In this document: piece after piece, positions 62,210 through 64,000 of the stretch
How positions within the stretch are numbered: position 1 is the stretch's first letter
How the letters are laid out: every line of letters starts with the position of its first letter
The notes under the pieces: model-generated
Told to the model about the DNA's origin: nothing
The model's input: the letters and a program-made list of their open reading frames with translations, nothing else
Databases searched by the model: none
Made by a program: the position numbers and the translations under genes
Source of the DNA: Litorimonas sp965205225
Lineage (GTDB): Bacteria; Pseudomonadota; Alphaproteobacteria; Caulobacterales; Maricaulaceae
Length of the DNA: 64,000 nucleotides
Direction: 5' to 3'
Assembly: GCA_965205225.1 (NCBI GenBank)
Contig: CBDBFZ010000003.1
Span: 1,426,001 to 1,490,000 of the forward strand

Positions 62210-62572
62210 TTACTCATCAGTGTCGGTGGGGTCCGCAGGCGTTGTCGCAGGCTCTTCCAACGGGACTGTCTCATCGGACGACTCGGCGGGTGAGGTCAAG
62301 CCGCCAACTTCGTTGTCCACATTATCCAGTGCACCGCTATCGTTATTTTCCAGCGCAAACACGACAGAGAGCAAAAGGGACAGAATAAGAAAAATTGTCC
62401 CGAGGATAGCCGTCATACGCGTAATGGACGTCGTGGCTGCACGCCCCGACATGAAACCACCGCCGCCGCCGCCGCCAATACCCAATGCACCGCCTTCAGA
62501 GCGCTGAATCAGAATCAGACCGGTCATAATGGCTGAGAGAATAAGAAGAATAACGAGCAGGACGGTGGACAT
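62210..62572 (-). CDS. secG: Preprotein translocase subunit SecG
   Basis: A 120-residue inner-membrane subunit of SecYEG. The first membrane helix (VLLVILLILSAIMTGLILI) is followed by the conserved Q-RSEGGALG and a Gly-run ahead of FMSGR. The second helix is ILGTIFLILSLLLSVVFAL. The last 40 residues form an acidic, Pro/Thr-rich cytoplasmic tail typical of alphaproteobacterial SecG. Ends 58 nt before pyrG on the same strand. Confidence 0.95.
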   Translation of the reverse strand: MSTVLLVILLILSAIMTGLILIQRSEGGALGIGGGGGGGFMSGRAATTSITRMTAILGTIFLILSLLLSVVFALENNDSGALDNVDNEVGGLTSPAESSDETVPLEEPATTPADPTDTDE

Positions 62573-62659
62573 ATGAACTTCAAAGTGGACGAGTGGACGT
62601 CAATCAGACCGCGCCCATAAACCGGACGGGCGGCGGTTTCCAGCCTCAATGTCTGCCAG

Positions 62660-63205
62660 CTACATTCTGCCAGCTACATCGTGAAACACAATCGGCACGC
62701 CATTGGACGATCGGCTTTTTGGAAGGGAACACCCCATTTCTTGCGCCATCCCTTTGATGTAAGCCCGCCGAACCAGACCGCGTTTATAGGCCTGCCTGGC
62801 CTCTCGTTCATTACTGGCCGCACCGGATATAGCGCGAACCACCCCCCGGAACGGAATCAATATGCTGCCAATAGTGGACGATGTAGCGTTCAAGGCCGTT
62901 TGCTCACGGCGCAGGGCTTCATCTTCGGGTATGTCGAGATCGAACCCCAAGAGATCGTTCAAAGTAAGCAGATCAGCTTTGATCGCGCCGCAATTCGACG
63001 GGATATTGGCATAGGGGTTCTTCATCGTGGCTAGATATTCAGGGATTTCAATATTATCCAGACCAATATCATGAACGGGAGACTTCACGACCGCTTCTAC
63101 GTTCAAGGTCTCTGCACCCTGAAACGTACCGCGATCCTTAGTGGATGCACAGGCTGCAAGCGACAGTCCCATGACTGTTAGGATGGCAATTCTGGATGAT
63201 GTCAT
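62660..63205 (-). CDS. Lipoprotein of unknown function
   Basis: A 181-residue predicted lipoprotein: signal MTSSRIAILTVMGLSLAAC with the Cys at residue 19. The mature part has IEIPEYLATMKNPYANIPSN, a lone Cys, LNDLLGFDLDIPEDEALRRE and a small hydrophobic helix region (IGSILIPFRGVVRAISGA) before a basic stretch. It resembles uncharacterised alphaproteobacterial lipoproteins; function unknown. ATG at 63205 rather than 63247 gives the clean signal. Lies between thiG and secG. Confidence 0.7.
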   Translation of the reverse strand: MTSSRIAILTVMGLSLAACASTKDRGTFQGAETLNVEAVVKSPVHDIGLDNIEIPEYLATMKNPYANIPSNCGAIKADLLTLNDLLGFDLDIPEDEALRREQTALNATSSTIGSILIPFRGVVRAISGAASNEREARQAYKRGLVRRAYIKGMAQEMGCSLPKSRSSNGVPIVFHDVAGRM

Positions 63206-63283
63206 GGTGCGTAAACCTACTGCCTTTCGGCCTGGTGCGATAAACATGTGTTTTCCTTCTCCCAGCCCTGAATTAAAGCCGCC

Positions 63284-64000
63284 CTAGATAAGACCAGCCA
63301 AGGGTGAACTCGGATCGGCGTAAAGTTTCTTCGGCATCCGGCCAGCCAGATAGGCTTGGTGGCCCGCAATGACCGCATGTTTCATCGCCCGCGCCATGCG
63401 AATCGGGTCTTTCGCTTCGGCTATGGCCGTGTTCATCAACACGCCGTCACAGCCCAGTTCCATTGCGACAGTGGCGTCAGACGCCGTGCCGACGCCCGCA
63501 TCGACAATGACAGGTACGGAGGATTGTTCGATGATCAGGCGGATGTTGACGGGGTTCTGAATACCCAGTCCAGATCCGATGGGCGCACCCAGCGGCATGA
63601 TGGCAGCCGCGCCCAAATCTTCAAGTTTACACGCAAAGACCGGATCATCGCTGCAATAAACCATGATCTCAAACCCATCTGCCTTGAGTAGTTTCATGGC
63701 TCTGAGTGTCTCTTCCATATCCGGATAGAGATGTTTCGGGTCTGACAGTACTTCCAGCTTCACTAGATCCCAGCCGCCCGCTTCGCGAGCGAGTCGGAGC
63801 GTTCTGATCGCATCTTCTCCAGTGAAACAGCCTGCCGTATTCGGGAGATAGGTCGTTGTCGCAGGGTCAATAAAATCCACCAGCATCGGGGCTGACGGGT
63901 CCGACAGGTTCACACGCCGGACCGCAACCGTGATAATATCAGCACCGGACGCTGCCAGAGCGTCGGCATTTTGCTGATAGTCAGCATACTTACCAGTTCC
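63284..64000 (-). CDS. thiG: Thiazole synthase ThiG (5' part beyond the window)
   Basis: The visible 238 codons cover most of ThiG, the TIM-barrel enzyme that forms the thiazole phosphate of thiamine from deoxyxylulose phosphate, dehydroglycine and ThiS thiocarboxylate. The sequence enters as GTGKYADYQQNADALAASGA. It includes NTAGCFTGEDAIRTLRLARE, the catalytic Lys in LVKLEVLSD, IMPLGAPIGSGLGIQNP and DAGVGTASDATVAMELGCDG. The start lies past base 64000. Other thi genes, if any, are outside. Confidence 0.95.
   Translation of the reverse strand, partial: GTGKYADYQQNADALAASGADIITVAVRRVNLSDPSAPMLVDFIDPATTTYLPNTAGCFTGEDAIRTLRLAREAGGWDLVKLEVLSDPKHLYPDMEETLRAMKLLKADGFEIMVYCSDDPVFACKLEDLGAAAIMPLGAPIGSGLGIQNPVNIRLIIEQSSVPVIVDAGVGTASDATVAMELGCDGVLMNTAIAEAKDPIRMARAMKHAVIAGHQAYLAGRMPKKLYADPSSPLAGLI

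Overview
The window reads as the chromosome of an alphaproteobacterium of Caulobacterales/Maricaulales (Hyphomonadaceae-like) character. This is inferred from gene families and gene order: ppx-rlmE-guaB-rsmB-guaA, a crtE-crtW-crtZ carotenoid operon, coq4, DUF6702 next to an M1 peptidase, many exported amidohydrolases and M28 peptidases, and a gene-transfer-agent-type holin relic. No rRNA, plasmid or replication-origin genes were seen.

Layout. 1-0.7 kb: fused remnants of IS5- and IS3-family elements. 0.7-22 kb: dense, intact core. It holds a glycerophosphodiesterase, tRNA-Phe(GAA), feoAB with candidate CRP/FNR- and Fur-type operators, transketolase coupled to a DUF442 protein and a SulP permease, ppx-rlmE-guaB-rsmB-guaA, and a minus-strand run crtE-crtW-crtZ-aat-amidohydrolase-amidohydrolase-DEAD helicase joined by ATGA overlaps. 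This is enough for ketolated and hydroxylated carotenoids of the astaxanthin type if beta-carotene is made elsewhere.

21.8-30.5 kb: a decay zone. A FAN1-like VRR-NUC/DEDDh exonuclease fusion is broken by an IS5-family copy and by frameshifts. A tandem universal stress protein, a GNAT acetyltransferase and yajQ are also broken. An intact 2OG-Fe(II) oxygenase and an intact YtcJ-type amidohydrolase lie among them. 30.5-34.5 kb: an intact four-gene catabolic operon (two SDRs, an APH-type kinase, an acyl-CoA dehydrogenase), plausibly for 4-hydroxyacyl-CoA breakdown, ending in a strong terminator.

34.5-42.4 kb: an accessory island. An intact IS1182 element sits in a reconstructable 54-aa membrane ORF. 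Two further damaged, unrecognised genes follow, then an antisense GTA-type 3TM holin relic and a second copy of the 22-kb IS5 element. Next is the strangest gene of the window: a membrane-anchored coiled-coil protein carrying three near-identical 100-residue repeats with histone-H1-like Lys/Ala linkers. Immediately upstream is a 49-aa TM-OmpA-tail relic, and then more IS remnants.

42.4-64 kb: mostly intact chromosome. It holds a nitronate monooxygenase, two divergent M28 peptidases, a glycosyltransferase plus a glycosyltransferase fragment, an M1 peptidase with DUF6702, GSTs, a VOC protein, coq4, rpsU, a TolB-propeller amidohydrolase, pyrG, secG, a lipoprotein and thiG (cut by the window end). 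Broken copies of pirin, a DUF985 cupin and an epoxide-hydrolase-type alpha/beta hydrolase are interspersed. All reconstructions of broken genes were made by reading frames by hand; no database search was run.
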